DNA of 64,000 nt from Terfezia claveryi (GCA_015179025.1 WHUX01000038.1:248001-312000), one strand, 5' to 3'; counted from the stretch's first letter, positions 47,604 through 59,844 are shown. Numbers and translations: made by a program. The notes: a model not told the origin generated them from the letters alone.

Positions 47604-49259
47604 ATGTCGGGACGCCATTCCTACAGCAGTGGTCCGTCAGACAGCCATGTCCTGATGAACCCACCAATGCCCCCGTCCAGCACGTCCTCTCGCAGCGTGA
47701 ACGGACCTGCCGGGGGTGGAAAAGCCGTTGCCAGCAAGAATAAGGTCAACGGTGGTGGTGTAGCTGGTCGACACAGTCTCGGCTCAACCTCCTCAGTAGC
47801 TCCCACATCAACACCCCAGCAGCCACATTCTTCCATGCCCCCAAATAATCACTATCACCAACACTCGATGGCTCCGGACATGGTGGTTGAGAATATTCCT
47901 AATCAAATCATGACAAATAACAACACAAACCCGCCACACTACATGCAACAACACTTACAACCACCCGTACACCAGAACCCGCCGCCGACAAATACACGAA
48001 AAAATAAAGCGCGAACAGCCAATATTCAGGAGATAATCACTATCGAGTCCGATCCCGATGACAATGCTAAGAATAATATAAACAAGGCACCACCAGCGTC
48101 TGGCCCATCACTTGCTGGTCCGGCTTCGAGAAACCGGTCACTCCTCAATGGCCACTATGACCCAGTCCGTCCGAATCTTGCATCTGCATCTCCGTCCATC
48201 TCATTTCTTACCGATCCCCAACCAACGCCTCCCCAACCGCAACCAGCAGTTCCTATTTCTGCCTACTCGCGAAAAGCAGCAGAAAAATCCATTGTTCCCC
48301 CGGTTATAAAACCCGAGATTGATTCGCCTCTTATTGCAGCTTCAATCAAAGTCGCGGCACCAGCGGTAGCACCAGCACCAGCACCACATCCCGTTCCTGA
48401 GCAACCCGAGAAGCCGGTAAAACCCGACAAGCCTGCGAAAGAGACAAAAGAGACTGGTCAACGTTCACCAAAGGCTGCTAAGACAAAGAAGACGTCCACT
48501 GCCGTGTCTGCATCTGTACCAAAGGCGACTGGAAATGGCCTCTTGTCCGGACTTCCAGGTGTGGATATACTGGGCGATAGCGGAGATCAAGTAGAAATCC
48601 CAACTATATACATTCACGTTCCTCTCAATGGGGAGACAAATAAATACGTCAACTTCGCAAAACTCGCCGAAGAGAAATATGGGGCATTTGCTATTAACCC
48701 TAGGGCTCATCGAGAGCGGATGAGATTGGCCGATATATCGGGTGATGAGATGATGATGGATGATTCCGAATCGGAGAGCGCTATGGAAGAAAGAAGAATG
48801 GGGGGGGTAGATGGAGGGGAATCAACAGCCGACAATAAGCCTAAGAAACGAGCAAAGAGGAAGCAACACGATAGCTACGATTCTCACGACCCGTTCATAG
48901 ACGATTCGGAGATGCTTTACGAGGAACAGGCTGCTGCTACTAAGGATGGCTTCTTTGTGTACAGTGGGCCACTGATTCCGCAGGGAGAGAAGGTGCACGT
49001 TGAAAGGTATGTCACTTTGTTACTGGAAGACCCGTCGTTTGCTGTGGTGGACCGTTACACTAACGGATTGCTATTCAACAGGGCCGATGGTACTACAAGT
49101 AAACGTGGCAGAGGTGGAGGGAGAGGTAGGGGCAGTGGTCGCGGAGGAACAGCTGCAAAGCCACCTACAACACGAAAACCAAGAGTGAATAAGAAAAAGG
49201 AGAAGGAAGCAGCTGAAGCTGAACGCATGAGATTGGAAGCCCTCAAACAATCTTCATGA
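47604..49259 (+). CDS. HPC2: HIR histone-chaperone complex subunit with Hpc2-related domain
   Basis: Subunit of the HIR complex (yeast Hpc2, animal ubinuclein relative), which deposits H3-H4 outside S phase and represses histone genes. Exons 47604-49006 and 49082-49259; 526 aa. The start MSGRHSYSS is chosen as the first ATG after a CT-rich leader. The long N-terminus is Pro/Ser/Asn/Gln-rich and disordered. The Hpc2-related domain near residues 330-470 contains EIPTIYIHVPLNGETNKYVNF, KLAEEKYGAFAINPRAHRERM and SHDPFIDDSEMLYEEQAA, ending FFVYSGPL.PQGEKVHVERADG. A Gly/Arg tract and a basic coiled tail follow. The 75-nt intron (GTATGT donor, cactaac branch) is open in frame, so an unspliced message would encode 25 extra residues just after the domain. 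Confidence 0.93.
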   Translation: MSGRHSYSSGPSDSHVLMNPPMPPSSTSSRSVNGPAGGGKAVASKNKVNGGGVAGRHSLGSTSSVAPTSTPQQPHSSMPPNNHYHQHSMAPDMVVENIPNQIMTNNNTNPPHYMQQHLQPPVHQNPPPTNTRKNKARTANIQEIITIESDPDDNAKNNINKAPPASGPSLAGPASRNRSLLNGHYDPVRPNLASASPSISFLTDPQPTPPQPQPAVPISAYSRKAAEKSIVPPVIKPEIDSPLIAASIKVAAPAVAPAPAPHPVPEQPEKPVKPDKPAKETKETGQRSPKAAKTKKTSTAVSASVPKATGNGLLSGLPGVDILGDSGDQVEIPTIYIHVPLNGETNKYVNFAKLAEEKYGAFAINPRAHRERMRLADISGDEMMMDDSESESAMEERRMGGVDGGESTADNKPKKRAKRKQHDSYDSHDPFIDDSEMLYEEQAAATKDGFFVYSGPLIPQGEKVHVERYVTLLLEDPSFAVVDRYTNGLLFNRADGTTSKRGRGGGRGRGSGRGGTAAKPPTTRKPRVNKKKEKEAAEAERMRLEALKQSS

Positions 49260-50427
49260 TTCATATCTCTACCAGTGGAAGCCACGGATGGCATGCTAGA
49301 TTGATTAGAGTCATTGGGGAGGAACTTTGTAGCCATATTTTCTCGGGTCTTACAGGGTATGAAATTCGGTTTGGGGTTGGTGGGAGTTGTGCTGTTATTA
49401 ACTTCTGTTTCTTCTTTTTTTGTTGCGTTAATTTACGATGACGATCAGGGAGTCATTGGGCATGCTTTTTTTTGTTCGTTGCACTTTATCACTGTTGAAT
49501 GGTTGTGTCTGTGTTTACTTGGGAGAGGAGCAGAGAATCACATATTACCTCCTATTTCTTCTATCTTCCCATGATTCAGAGCCCTTTCCCTTTTTTCTTT
49601 TTGCTTTCGTTCTGTTTGCATTTCTTGCGCTTGAGTTTTCTTGGAACGGATTGGGTGTCGGCTTTCTATTACGTCAAAAATCTTCGTTGAGAAATGGTAT
49701 GAGACTTGTGGAAAGTGGGAGCGGGAGGGATGACTCTGGCAGCAATGGCGGGAACACACAAACAAAAACTCGAGGAAGGCAATGGAGGAAAAAATTTCTG
49801 AATTGATGGAGCAGAGCCATCTTCAACCTTCAACCTTCAACCATCAAGGCACAAGTGGAGAGGACGGGGGGATATATAGTGAGTAGGAAACCTTTTATAG
49901 TACGATCAAGGGCGGTTCAATTTTCAATTTTTTCCCTTTTCTTTCGCACCTAAGCACTTACTTTTTATATTCCCATCAAATTTCTTTTTCCTCTATACAT
50001 CTACATAAACGGGTTGTATACTAGCTCTTCTTCCTTTTTGGCCGTTTCCATCCTTTCGTTCCTATTTCTCACTCAGGTTTCTGCTTTAATCTTTGGCAGC
50101 CTAATTCTCGTTGGCTGGCAAGTTGTTGGTTTCATTTCGTATATATACTACTTTACCTACTTTTTACAAATCGATTGGCGAGAATGAGCAGAGCAGAGAT
50201 GAATGGATAAAACGAATCATCAGACTTATGCATGGTTTTGACTGTGACTGTTCACATGGAGAATTATGTGATACAGAGGGATTCTGCATGTTATACATTG
50301 AGTGTGGGCCAAGATTGAAAGGCCCACGGTTATTATTTCATCATCAATACATATGATTATCCTCCTCAAAGAATGAATTCTTTCAGATCAAATAGACAGG
50401 AAACATTTCCCCTCCTTCCCAATACTC
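49260..50427. other. convergent intergenic region, HPC2 / TBCC
   Basis: 1.2 kb between two stop codons, T-rich with tttcttttt-type runs; a short tandem cttcaacctt repeat at about 49820-49842. Reads as 3'-UTR and spacer; no gene supported. Confidence 0.5.
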
Positions 50428-51593
50428 TCATGAACTTTTTTCCCTCTTTTTCATTACTGCCAATACCTTCTCCGCATCCATATCCGCACTTATCACACCA
50501 TCACCCTTATCCCTTACCATCGCTACTGTCTTTTCAACCATCTCCATAATCTGCTGCCACACCCTCCCATCCACCCTCTCCCCCTCCGGCATCACACTCC
50601 AATTCGGGCTATGCTCCGCCCTCAACCACTTGAAATCATCCACCTGGTCCCACATATTTTTTCTCTCCGCCACATCTGTCTCCCCGCGAATCCCCTCTGG
50701 TATCCACTCTAATAGTAACGGCGCGAACTTGATCCCCGAACAGTCCTCAATGATAGGCCGGGATGGACAGAGGAGGTAGACCTGTGTATCGTGGGTATCG
50801 TGCATGCGGAATTGCGTGCAGTTGAGGATGAGGATAGAGTTGCGGACGGAGGTGAGGTGAGCTGGGCCGGAGACATGGGGGGCGAAGAGTATGGAGGTGG
50901 TGATGTCTTTGGCAGCGAGCATGGAGGGGGGATGGCTGCTGGGGAAGAGGGGGGGGAGGCTGATGAAGGAGGAGGTGATGGAGGAGAGCGAGATGGGGGA
51001 GGACTGGTGGAGGGGGAGGGGTTGGATGTATTGGGAGGCGAGGGAGTTGATGGAGATGTGGTTCCGGGTTGTGGTTGGAACAGGGGCAAAAGAGGGAGTT
51101 GGGGCTGGGTTTAGTTTGTTGCTGCTACTGTGGGTGCGGCTGCTGGGTTTTGCCTTGGATTTGAATGAGAACTTTTGCTTGGGGGCGAGGGCTTTGCGTG
51201 CGTATGAGAGCTTCTCCGAGAGGGCTTTTATGTGCTATAACCCAGTCAAAGGATTAGAAGACATCTAAGTGCAGGTGGGGACTAGTAGGTAGTACCTCAG
51301 AGTATTTCCTTTGGTCATACGGCGGGATATAGCTGGCTGCATCTTTGACTTTATCTGAGAGCTGGTTTATTTGGAGCAAATAGTCGTTTACAGCTGCTGC
51401 ACACTGAGGTGAAGGTAGAGTAGAAAGATTGTCAATGAGACTATTGAGGACTGGGCTAGGGCGAAGTTTGATGAGCATGGGGAGCTCAGGTAGGAGAGAA
51501 GTCGGAAGCGGACGACTGACTGGAGTGTTCCTCTTGGAAGGAGAGGTAGAAGGTGTAGATGGAGGAGGTGCTGTCGGTAGTATCGGAGCTCAT
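50428..51593 (-). CDS. TBCC: tubulin-binding cofactor C, one-base frame problem in exon 1
   Basis: GTPase-activating factor for tubulin folding and tubulin-like GTPases. Exons (complement) 51593-51296 and 51234-50428; about 367 aa. The N-terminal spectrin-like part contains IYTFYLSFQEEHSS, then QCAAAVNDYLLQINQLSDKVKDAASYIPPYDQRKYSEHIKALSEKL and KQKFSFKSK. The C-terminal beta-helix (C-CAP/cofactor C) has SILFAPHVSGPAHLTSVRNSILILNCTQFRMHDTHDTQVYLLCPSRPIIEDC; the Arg in QFRMHD is the expected catalytic finger. Exon 1 is one base longer than a multiple of three: the initial frame stops just after FSPT (near 51486) and the next frame starts ELPMLIKLRPSPVLNSL. A one-base insertion is likely; a weak-donor intron (GTCGTC or GTCCGC to an acceptor at cgccctag, about 51450) is the alternative. 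Confidence 0.85.
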
Positions 51594-51926
51594 CGTTGGG
51601 GGATGCTGGCTGTAGATGCCACTGGGAGAGGGGGTTGTGTAGAAGTTATAGTTTGGTTGGGGGTTCAGGTTGGGTTTATGCTTGGCATATTCACCGAAAC
51701 TAGTGAAAGGTACAAACATGAAAATGTGCCTAACTAAACCCCCACAATGAAACTCGATCATCCACAGGCCATAGGTACTGCCCGGTGATGTCCTGCTCGG
51801 AGCTTAGTGTTCTGTTCAAATTTTATTTCTTTCCATATGCAACCAATTGTCCCCTCCCCCTGCCTTATAGCGCCTCCATAAAAATAAATCGATATCTACT
51901 ATGTACTGAACTGCCGTGGGACTCGC
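51594..51926. other. spacer between TBCC start and NDUFA11 stop
   Basis: 333 bp between two minus-strand genes; must contain the TBCC promoter and the NDUFA11 3' end. In-frame upstream extension of TBCC to 51761 exists but is not conserved-looking. Confidence 0.5.
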
Positions 51927-52702
51927 CTACTCGTGAACAACAATACCATACTTCTCCTTTAGCCTTTCTTTCCGTCGCTCCTCATATCCAGGGCCATGAA
52001 CCACTGCGAAACAGGTCAGCACTAGGCGAGAACATGATGGCCATGATGAATAAGTGGTAGATATCTCACTTGGTGTCTCCACAATCTGAGAAACGAGCTC
52101 CTCTACTGGCCTTTGGCGAGTGGCCCTAATCATCTCTTTCCTTGAAACCTCATCAAGACCAACATCCTTCCAGATGGTCTTTAGAGAGCCACCAGTGTAG
52201 TCGAAAACACCCATAGCGATAGCTAGAGAAGAACCGTATCCCAAAACTGCGGAGAGCGTGCGGACTATTCCAAGGCTATCAGAATAATATAACATAACAT
52301 CCATCTCTAGTTTGAGATGTTACTCACGTCTGCTCCCCATGATTGCACCAGCCAGGAACCCTCCGAGCGCCGGGTTGATGAAGTCATCCTTCTCCCTAAG
52401 ATTCGCGGTTGCAGTCTTTGTGAACATGTAGGTACCTCCCATGGCCGCTGCAATCCCCGGAACAGTCAGATCCCTCTATCCCAACGGAGGGATTCGATCC
52501 TGGAGGTGAAGCTGGACATACCGAATATTCCGATGGTTCCTCCGGTGCGAGTGATGAACCCCATTCCGCCGAGGTTCTGCTTAGCGAGGGAGTTTTGGAC
52601 CGCGCTGAGGAGAGCACCAGCTGTTCCTACCACTAGAGTCCCTTGCGCCGCTCGCGCAAGAGCGTCCTTCGGCTCATAATCGATGTACGTTGGGGTTGCC
52701 AT
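51927..52702 (-). CDS. NDUFA11: complex I 21.3 kDa / NDUFA11-type subunit
   Basis: Accessory membrane-arm subunit of mitochondrial NADH:ubiquinone oxidoreductase, Tim17/22/23-fold family. Four exons (complement): 52702-52522, 52447-52328, 52264-52070, 52003-51927; 573 nt, 190 aa. Opening MATPTYIDYEPKDALARAAQGT, then the Gly-rich helices VVGTAGALLSAVQNSLAKQN, GFITRTGGTIGIFAAMGGTYMFT, LREKDDFINPALGGFLAGAIMGSR and TLSAVLGYGSSLAIAMGVFDYTGG. It ends HGPGYEERRKERLKEKYGIVV. This matches the fungal NUO21.3b/NDUFA11 pattern. Exon joins are all phase 1, and the acceptor choice at 52265 restores GSRLRTLSAVLGYG. Confidence 0.94.
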
Positions 52703-53054
52703 TGGTGCAGGGTTGGCGGTTGGATTTGAAACAGGCGAGCCACGCCTTTGTCGCTTTCGCCGGGCGTGCTATTGCGTAGTCTCGATCACTATTGCGATTA
52801 ATATTTTTCTTATCAATTGGGAAAGCTCTGGTAGCGAAGCTTGAAATCTTGGCGCTTTGATTATCGGCTGACTAACTGGGACGATGCACTGGTGCCTGAG
52901 GACAATGATAGCCGATTACTTCGGGAAGCCGCAGACTCTGATGCCAAACCACTTCAACACCTTTGAAGCTTTCCAACCCCTTGCTCCCACGCGTCTCCGG
53001 AACTTATAAACATCCGCTGTCGGGAGATCAATAGTTGTGGAAGCTCTGGGATAT
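52703..53054. promoter_or_regulatory. shared divergent promoter, NDUFA11 / UBP2
   Basis: 352 bp between start codons on opposite strands. On the UBP2 side there is a possible upstream ORF starting at ATG 52941 (22 codons, stop before 53010), which could damp UBP2 translation if transcribed. Confidence 0.5.
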
Positions 53055-56000
53055 ATGGGGAGTGCAAGCATGCCTAACATAGAGAAGTCTTCGGGGCCTG
53101 GTAACATTCTTTCATAGCTCATTTGCCATCTCTGAACTTGTGAATGTACTAACACAGCACTCGACGCTTAGGAAAGACTGCCCCCAGGCTGCTTGCCGAC
53201 CTCTACCACTATGATATATCAAGGACATCTACAAATGCCCTCATCGACTTCCCCGCTCACCATTATGACTCGAACCCAGATAGGGCCGCCTTCCCGTCGC
53301 CTCCGCATTCCCATATTCTGCTCCTCAAAAATGAACAGTCGGACCTCATTTCGCACTCCTCTCCAGACACAAAAAAGCGATACATTGTGGCAGCTGTATG
53401 TCAAAAATGTAGGACGCATTTCGACGTTGGGATAGAGTACCCTAGGGGATTGGGAACCAGTCTTTGTGGACGGGATAATAAAAATTTCCCGCTCCACCAT
53501 TTCCAGTACCTAGAATCATTCTCCGGGGTGTTCCAAGGGGAGGATGCTCCAGGGTCTAGGGAGTTGGAGGATAAAAGGGCCTTCAGATGCTCTTCACCTG
53601 GTTGCTCTGCTTTGTTATGCATCACTTCAAAGGTATCTATGTTGGATGCTAAAACGAAGCAATTGCTGGATGATCGCTCGCTGTACCCAGGCAGGGCAAA
53701 GCTGGCTCAACAGGAATTTCCATACGAGGATTTTCCAAAGTATTATCCAGAGAGTGGCCAGTTTTCTCTGCCTCTTCCTCCATCGAACCCCGCACAGGCC
53801 TTGAAAGCCCTTCATGCATATCTCAACAACTGTCTCAACGACATAAAAAACGGCGCCAGTAAATCTATCCATCGACGTAATAAGCGGCTACTCCACAATA
53901 TGGGCTACGACGCTGATCAAATATTCCGTAAAGCCCATTATAAATTGGATATTGTTGGCGACGACCCTGTGAGGAGTACCCTCTCATTGATAAAACTTTG
54001 AAACTAACAAGGTCACAGAAGGGGATATGGAAGCCACCTTACCTCAGTGATCAAGTCAGAGCCGATATTCAGGATATTCTCACCGAACTTAAAATATTAT
54101 CCCAGCTGCCTGCCTACCGGGAATCAGGTCCATCATCCACCCATACTCATATGGGAAACTACTAACGGCATAATAGGCATCTCGTATGCTCCATCATGCG
54201 CTGATAAGGAATTGCAACGCCTTCTAGCGTGTGAGAAATGTACTTCAAATTCCATCCTAAACCTTATCATCTATAGCATATCTCACAGTCTTAACAGATG
54301 ATACTACATACCAAGGGAGATCGTCTGCACCGCATGAATTCATGCCGTAAGTCTGGCTCCGGATCTTTTATCGTGTCCGAATCGTAACTCTATGTGGGAA
54401 ATCTAGACGTTACGCAAACCTGGGCGCTATTGGTGACTTCAGTGATGACCTTCTCATTTGGTGCTTCAAGCGCCAGATAGCGGTGGACAAACAAAACGCA
54501 CCGTATTATCTCGAATGCCTTATGGACTTCGCGACTGGGAGAAAAAGCGAGGCTCTTGAAATGACAGTTGCAACGTATCGATCCGAGGGTTACTTCAGCA
54601 CCAGTGATGTTCGAGATGCATACAAAGCTCTAAATCTTGACCCGGATAAGGAGTATGAGCCAGATGTTATTATTGGGAATTTCAGAGCACATGTCTCCGA
54701 TGCACCAAGAAGTGAAGCTCAAATGCGACAGGCTGTCCTGATGATAGGCACATCCATGAACTCTCCCGCTATTGTCCTGGCTGCGTCGAAAGGTAGCCCA
54801 TAGGTCCTATATTTATGATACCGCTAATAGTGATCCTTCTTAGGCCCCATGAATGTCAATCAAGCCTACGAGTATTTTGGAGCTCCGTCAGAGATAGAAC
54901 CATCGTTTCTAATCTCACTCTATCAGATCAAGGTTAGTTATGTAAGGGTCTAAAATTGAGGGTTGGTATTGACAAACTGTAGATCAAAGATCAGCCCAGC
55001 GAGGAGAGTACAGCAAAGGATGCTCTAAGGCTCATTGCAAACAAACTCGGCAGCAACATTCTCACGGACTTTCTTGAATCTGGCAACGTGTATGACCAAC
55101 CGCTGGACGTTAGTATGGCTTACTCTCGCTTGGAAGCTGATCCAAATATGGACGATGACTCGCTTATTGCTGTATACCAGATCCGGGTGAGATGTTTAAC
55201 GACACTGTTAACGCTCTTATACTAATGGATCATATAGCTGGGTGAGAGTGTTAATATCGAGGACCAGCGCCAGGCGTTAATAGTAATTGCGGAAAGTAGA
55301 AAAAGCGATGTTATAAGGTGTGTGAACAACTGCACTGTGACAGTAGTCGGAGCTAATATTTCCTGAAAAGAACTTTTTTGCAAAGGGGCGAAACAGTCTC
55401 AGGTACCGGGCGTGGCGTGCTGATTCAAGGTGGCCGAGCGGATTGGCCAGTAGGCCTAGACAATATTGGTAACACTTGCTACCTGAATAGTCTGTTGCAG
55501 TTCTACTTTACTATCAAGCCATTACGGGATATGATCCTGCAATTTGATCTATATCAGGAGGATATGAATGAGGAAATTTTGCGGACGAAGAGGGTAGGAG
55601 GACGGAAAGTAACTGTCAATGAAGTGGAACACGCAAAGAAGTGTATGTACTATTTATACGGTTATGATGGGTTTACTGACCATTATACTGACAATCCTAT
55701 AGTCGTGGGACATTTGCGGGATTTATTCCGGATGATGATTACCTCAAAAGACGCATCAGTAAAGCCAGAAGCGGAATTTGCTCGTTCGGCGCTTGGAGGC
55801 TCTAAAGAGGAAAACAAGGAGGATCAGGAGAAAAGGCGCTTGTCCGCTGATGCTCCGCCTCCTGTCATAACACTGGACGATGACTTGGATACGAAGATGG
55901 ACGTTGACAATGAAAACTCACAAAACATCGATGATGGTGGCAGTGAAATTACTCTTGTTGAAAAAATCGACACAAAGACGACAGATGAAGATTTTGTTAT

Positions 56001-57593
56001 GATAGATTCGGACAAAAAGGATGGTGTTTTCTCTGAGGATAAAGAGAATCTCCCACCTAGGGTAGAACCAACAGCGAATGCAGTCAGGCCTGTGTTACAG
56101 GATATTGGCGTTGATCCGAGCCACGTTTCCGAAACAGAAGGACCCCAAGCACCTCCAACGCCCCCTCCGGAAACTCACGACCACCCACCTCCAATTCCCC
56201 CCAGGCCGGCCCCGAAATCAGCAACCAAACATACAGACTTTACACTTGGTAGGCAGCAAGACGTGGCTGAATGTATAGAAAATGTTATGTTCCAGATAGA
56301 GGCTGCAATCAAGCCGGAGGACCATGATGAGAATGGTGAACAGGTAGATCTCGTTAAGAAGTATGACCCAGAATCCCAGGCTCATTGTCAGGCTCTAATT
56401 GGCGCAGATTGTTTTATGGCAAGACGAAACAGTCACTACAACTACTTGGCTCAAACGAAAAACGCTCCAAAATTGTAAGTATAGAGTCATCATCCACCGC
56501 TTTGGGGCAAGCACTGATCTGCTGTAAGGAATTGTTCTCCCATTTGCTTATAGACGTTGCGGATGGCAGTAGGGATATCTATTCCGCATTGGACAGTGTT
56601 TTCGATGTAACAACCGTGAACCTTGAGGGGAAGGATACTATAAGATACCTCTCCATAAGCGAGCTACCGCCAGTGTTACAAATACAAATCCAGAGAGTGC
56701 AGTTTGATCGGACCATTGGTAAAACCTACAAGTCAACAGCACATTTGAAGTTTCCAGAGACAATCTACATGGATCGATATTTGGACTCAAGTGATCCTTT
56801 GTTACAAGCAAAGCGGGAAGAGGCCTGGGCCTGGAAGAGGGAGATTGCGTCCTTGGAGAGGCGGAGAGCAGGCTTGACCAATACATCGGTGCGTACGACC
56901 ACTTGCTACTATCTAGTTGGATAGAAGAATGCTAAGTCAATAATGCAGGTCGGACTTGACGCTCCGCAGACCCTTGATGCAGTAAGGAGCTGGATTGAGG
57001 AGATCAATGACAGCGAAGACAAGGATTTGCTGGGGGATGCTCCTTTACCGGAGCTTCTGAACGGCCTTGATAATGGCATTAAAGAATCCACGGAAGAGTT
57101 GAATGGTAACCTTCTCCCCCCTTTGTTCATATTTTTGTTGTCGGGTATAAATTTAATGAGATAATCGGGCAGAAATCAATGAACGGTTAGAAGTACTCCG
57201 AACAAAGACCGCCGCACAGTTTGAAGGGCTAGCTAACCACGGCTACCGGATTCATTCGGTCTTCATTCATCGGGGTAAGCTTGGGCTCCCATCCCTTACA
57301 TCCTTCACCTCACCCAGTCCACATCTAACGTATTCTTATCAGGGTCCGTCTCCTTCGGTCACTACTGGATCTACATCTACGACTTCAAGGAGAAGATTTG
57401 GCGCAAGTACAACGATGAGTATGTCACTGCGGCCACTGATCCAAGAGAGGTCTTTGAGCATTTGGATAGTAATAACCCTGCTACACCGTACTTTCTGGTG
57501 TTTGTGAGAGAGCAGGCGGCGGAGAGGGGAATGGTGGAGGCTGTGCATCGAAGCATTGAGGAAGTGGAGAATTCAGTTATGAAGTTGGATTGA
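53055..57593 (+). CDS. UBP2: ubiquitin-specific protease UBP2 (USP25/28-like), 16 exons
   Basis: Cysteine protease removing ubiquitin; yeast Ubp2 counteracts Rsp5. Exons: 53055-53100, 53172-53968, 54019-54127, 54177-54230, 54277-54346, 54407-54792, 54844-54932, 54983-55186, 55238-55317, 55371-55642, 55703-56360, 56408-56474, 56529-56888, 56949-57105, 57173-57274, 57343-57593; 3702 nt, 1233 aa. N-terminal UCH-repeat region: KTAPRLLADLYHYD, VCQKCRTHFDVGIEY, DDPKGIWKPPYL, NLGAIGDFSDDLLIWCFKRQ. The catalytic domain begins PVGLDNIGNTCYLNSLLQ (Cys about 648), with LLIDVADGSRDIYSALDS, and ends SVSFGHYWIYIYDF (His about 1157). An acidic/Pro-rich insert of about 130 residues splits it. Two introns (55643-55702, 56475-56528) are stop-free and 3n. 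The small exons at 54.1-54.35 kb rest on phase matching plus branch motifs. ATG 53070 is an alternative start. Confidence 0.93.
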
Positions 57594-58602
57594 TTTCTGA
57601 TTTGTGATATCTGATTGTGGAATGAGTTTTTGCGTGAGCGGGGCGGATTGATTTGGACATGATCGGGAGGATTTGGCTAGAGACTGATTGTGGCTTTTTG
57701 TTTGTTTGATATCTAAGTTGAATGGCATAGCATGGTCGTGGTTCAGTGTGCTGTGCTGTGCAAAGGGGAAGACAGGTAGACTGGCAATTGTATGTTTTAA
57801 TGTTATAGATTGGTTTATGGCTTTTGTATACGTTGTCATATTCCTTCTGGCTTTTATTTAGAGATGCTCACATGGCTGTTGCGTTTTTTTTAACTTGTTT
57901 CCGCACCCGCATTGGTGATATATCTGCGGAATGTGGTTGTAATCTTGATGGGGAAGTTACTTGATGGATGTGAGTCGAGCTCGGTCTGTTATTTATTGGA
58001 CTGCTGTTTGTTATGAAATTGCAGTAGAGTTTGTACTGTGAGCCTTGTATTTGAATACTTGAAAGATCAGGGTAACGTATTTCTTGGTATTGAGAAATGA
58101 TGTCTGTAGTTTAGTTTTTTTCTTTTCTTTTTTTTGGGGGGGTTGGGGGTTGGGGTGGGTGGGGGAGTTGCTGTATGTATGCGCATATATGTGCACCCAG
58201 CGATGAACGAAGGCAAATTGAGTGGAAACCGAGTCTATTATATTTTATACATAACAAAAGCTTTCTGCATGCAGCAAAGTATCACGAACATGTTACATCA
58301 TGCTCCAAAGCCACTTGTTTCCCATTATTATTTTCCTTCCATCGCAGATTGATTGCTGGAAAATCGCCTGCTGGGGCCTTCAAGTTTGGGTCTCGCAGGT
58401 ATGCTTTAATTCTGCGATACCAAGGTAATTCTTGTTAGTCACCATGTACTTGTATTGGATATTAAGGAATTACTTCTCAAAGGTCACCTGGGATTTACTT
58501 CAATAATTGCGCTTTGAGATCGAGTGAAACCTAGGGGGTGAAACTGATCCAAATCAATAGCACCATTATCTTCTGACCAACTGACATTATGGTAAGGGCG
58601 GG

Positions 58603-58672
58603 AATGTCGTGGTATGTTGGTAATGTCACGGTATGTTGGTAATGCCGCGGTGTGCTCTGGTAATGTCAGTGT
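58603..58672. repeat. 19-21-bp imperfect tandem repeat, about 3.3 copies
   Basis: Units aatgtcgtggtatgttggt (58603), aatgtcacggtatgttggt (58622), aatgccgcggtgtgctctggt (58641) and a partial aatgtcagtgtgc. The first two differ at only two positions. Confidence 0.8.
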
Positions 58673-58726
58673 GCAGAATATGTTACGTTGAACAAGTGTG
58701 GCGTTGAAGAAATTCCTCACGAACTA

Positions 58727-59040
58727 AAGGTTTCAATCCCGTAACGGACCAGAACATTTCTCTACATAATAACTTTCATTTCGGGTATACCTCTACTGAG
58801 TATTTTTTTTTGGATAGGTCGCCTATGTTATCTCCGATGTTCTTTGACCAAATGTTGCTACAAAATAACCTTCATATTATCGGATATGTCCCTATTTATT
58901 TAATATAATGTCGCTGTGGCCGCTGTGGTGTTGTGGTAAATCCCTGTTGCCATCCGTGGCATTGAACAATTTAATCCCGTAACGGCCTGGTCCGTTGCGA
59001 TATCCAGTGACTGAATCCCCGGAACGGACCAGAACATATA
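58727..59040. repeat. diverged dispersed repeats around a gtaacggaccagaacat word
   Basis: tcaatcccgtaacggaccagaacat at 58732 has relatives ttaatcccgtaacggcctggtcc near 58971 and gaatccccggaacggaccagaacat near 59013. The following cataataactttcatttcgggtata (about 58765) resembles caaaataaccttcatattatcggat (about 58861). Suggests old local duplications; origin unknown. Confidence 0.55.
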
Positions 59041-59844
59041 TATGAAACTGCGTTCTTAGTACTTCTCGCATCGAACTGGGATGCAGACTAGGTTGAGGGT
59101 AATAGTGAGTTGATGTGATGCATTCTACAGACTTACCCTCCAATACTGTACATGTGTTGTTGTAATACCAGTCCAGAAAAAACTTTCCCATCACCCGGTG
59201 ACTACATGTACCGGGCCCGACGTACCTTATACACACAACTATAAAGAAACCAATATTATTTCAGAGCGGGAACGCAATGTCCGGGTCTAAGGTCTAAAGC
59301 CACGACTATCCCCATCTTCCTCCACAGTCGGTGAGTCGTGCTACCCGATCTTTCATAAGAAGCTCTCTTGCTCAGTACTAAGCTAGAAATATTATAAATA
59401 ATGTATAGAGTATGTATACTAGTAGATCAAGGGTAACGTTATTCAATGTTACATTCTTCCAACCAAGATAACATGCGCTTAATTTCATTCACTATCATGC
59501 ACTTGTAACTGTAGCCTGATCAGTTTGAGCAGGGAAATGAATTGCACAATTCCCAATTTTTTCGTAGGAGTAGAGGAGGAGCAGGGACTGCGGGGCAAGT
59601 TTGCAGAGGAAAGGGAGTCATTGAGCTCTTTACATATCCACCAAATACACACAAGGGGCTAGCAACTAAATAATAACGGGTTCCACTGACAAAGTCTTAA
59701 CCCAAACCAACGAGTAGAAAGTGAACAAGTACCTAAAACGAGTAAAGCTAGCAATATCTGAATTGAGTGCTGTAGAATATAACTCTACTTCAGGCATGTC
59801 CTCCTCCAACTATCCATCCACGAATCCCTAACCATATTATTACA

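Larger units (their letters stand above)
57594..59844. other. 2.25-kb convergent spacer with local repeats
   Basis: Lies between the UBP2 and KGD2 stop codons. No supported gene. Contains a short tandem array (58603-58670) and diverged dispersed copies of a word containing cggaaccagaacat-type sequence (see repeats). 58.1 kb has a G-rich run. Confidence 0.5.

Noticed and set aside
54128..54346. Apparent in-frame TGA stops and frame jump in UBP2, suggesting recoding or a pseudogene
   Set aside because: Introns 54128-54176, 54231-54276 and 54347-54406 with tactaac/cctaaac branches remove the stops and restore a continuous frame.
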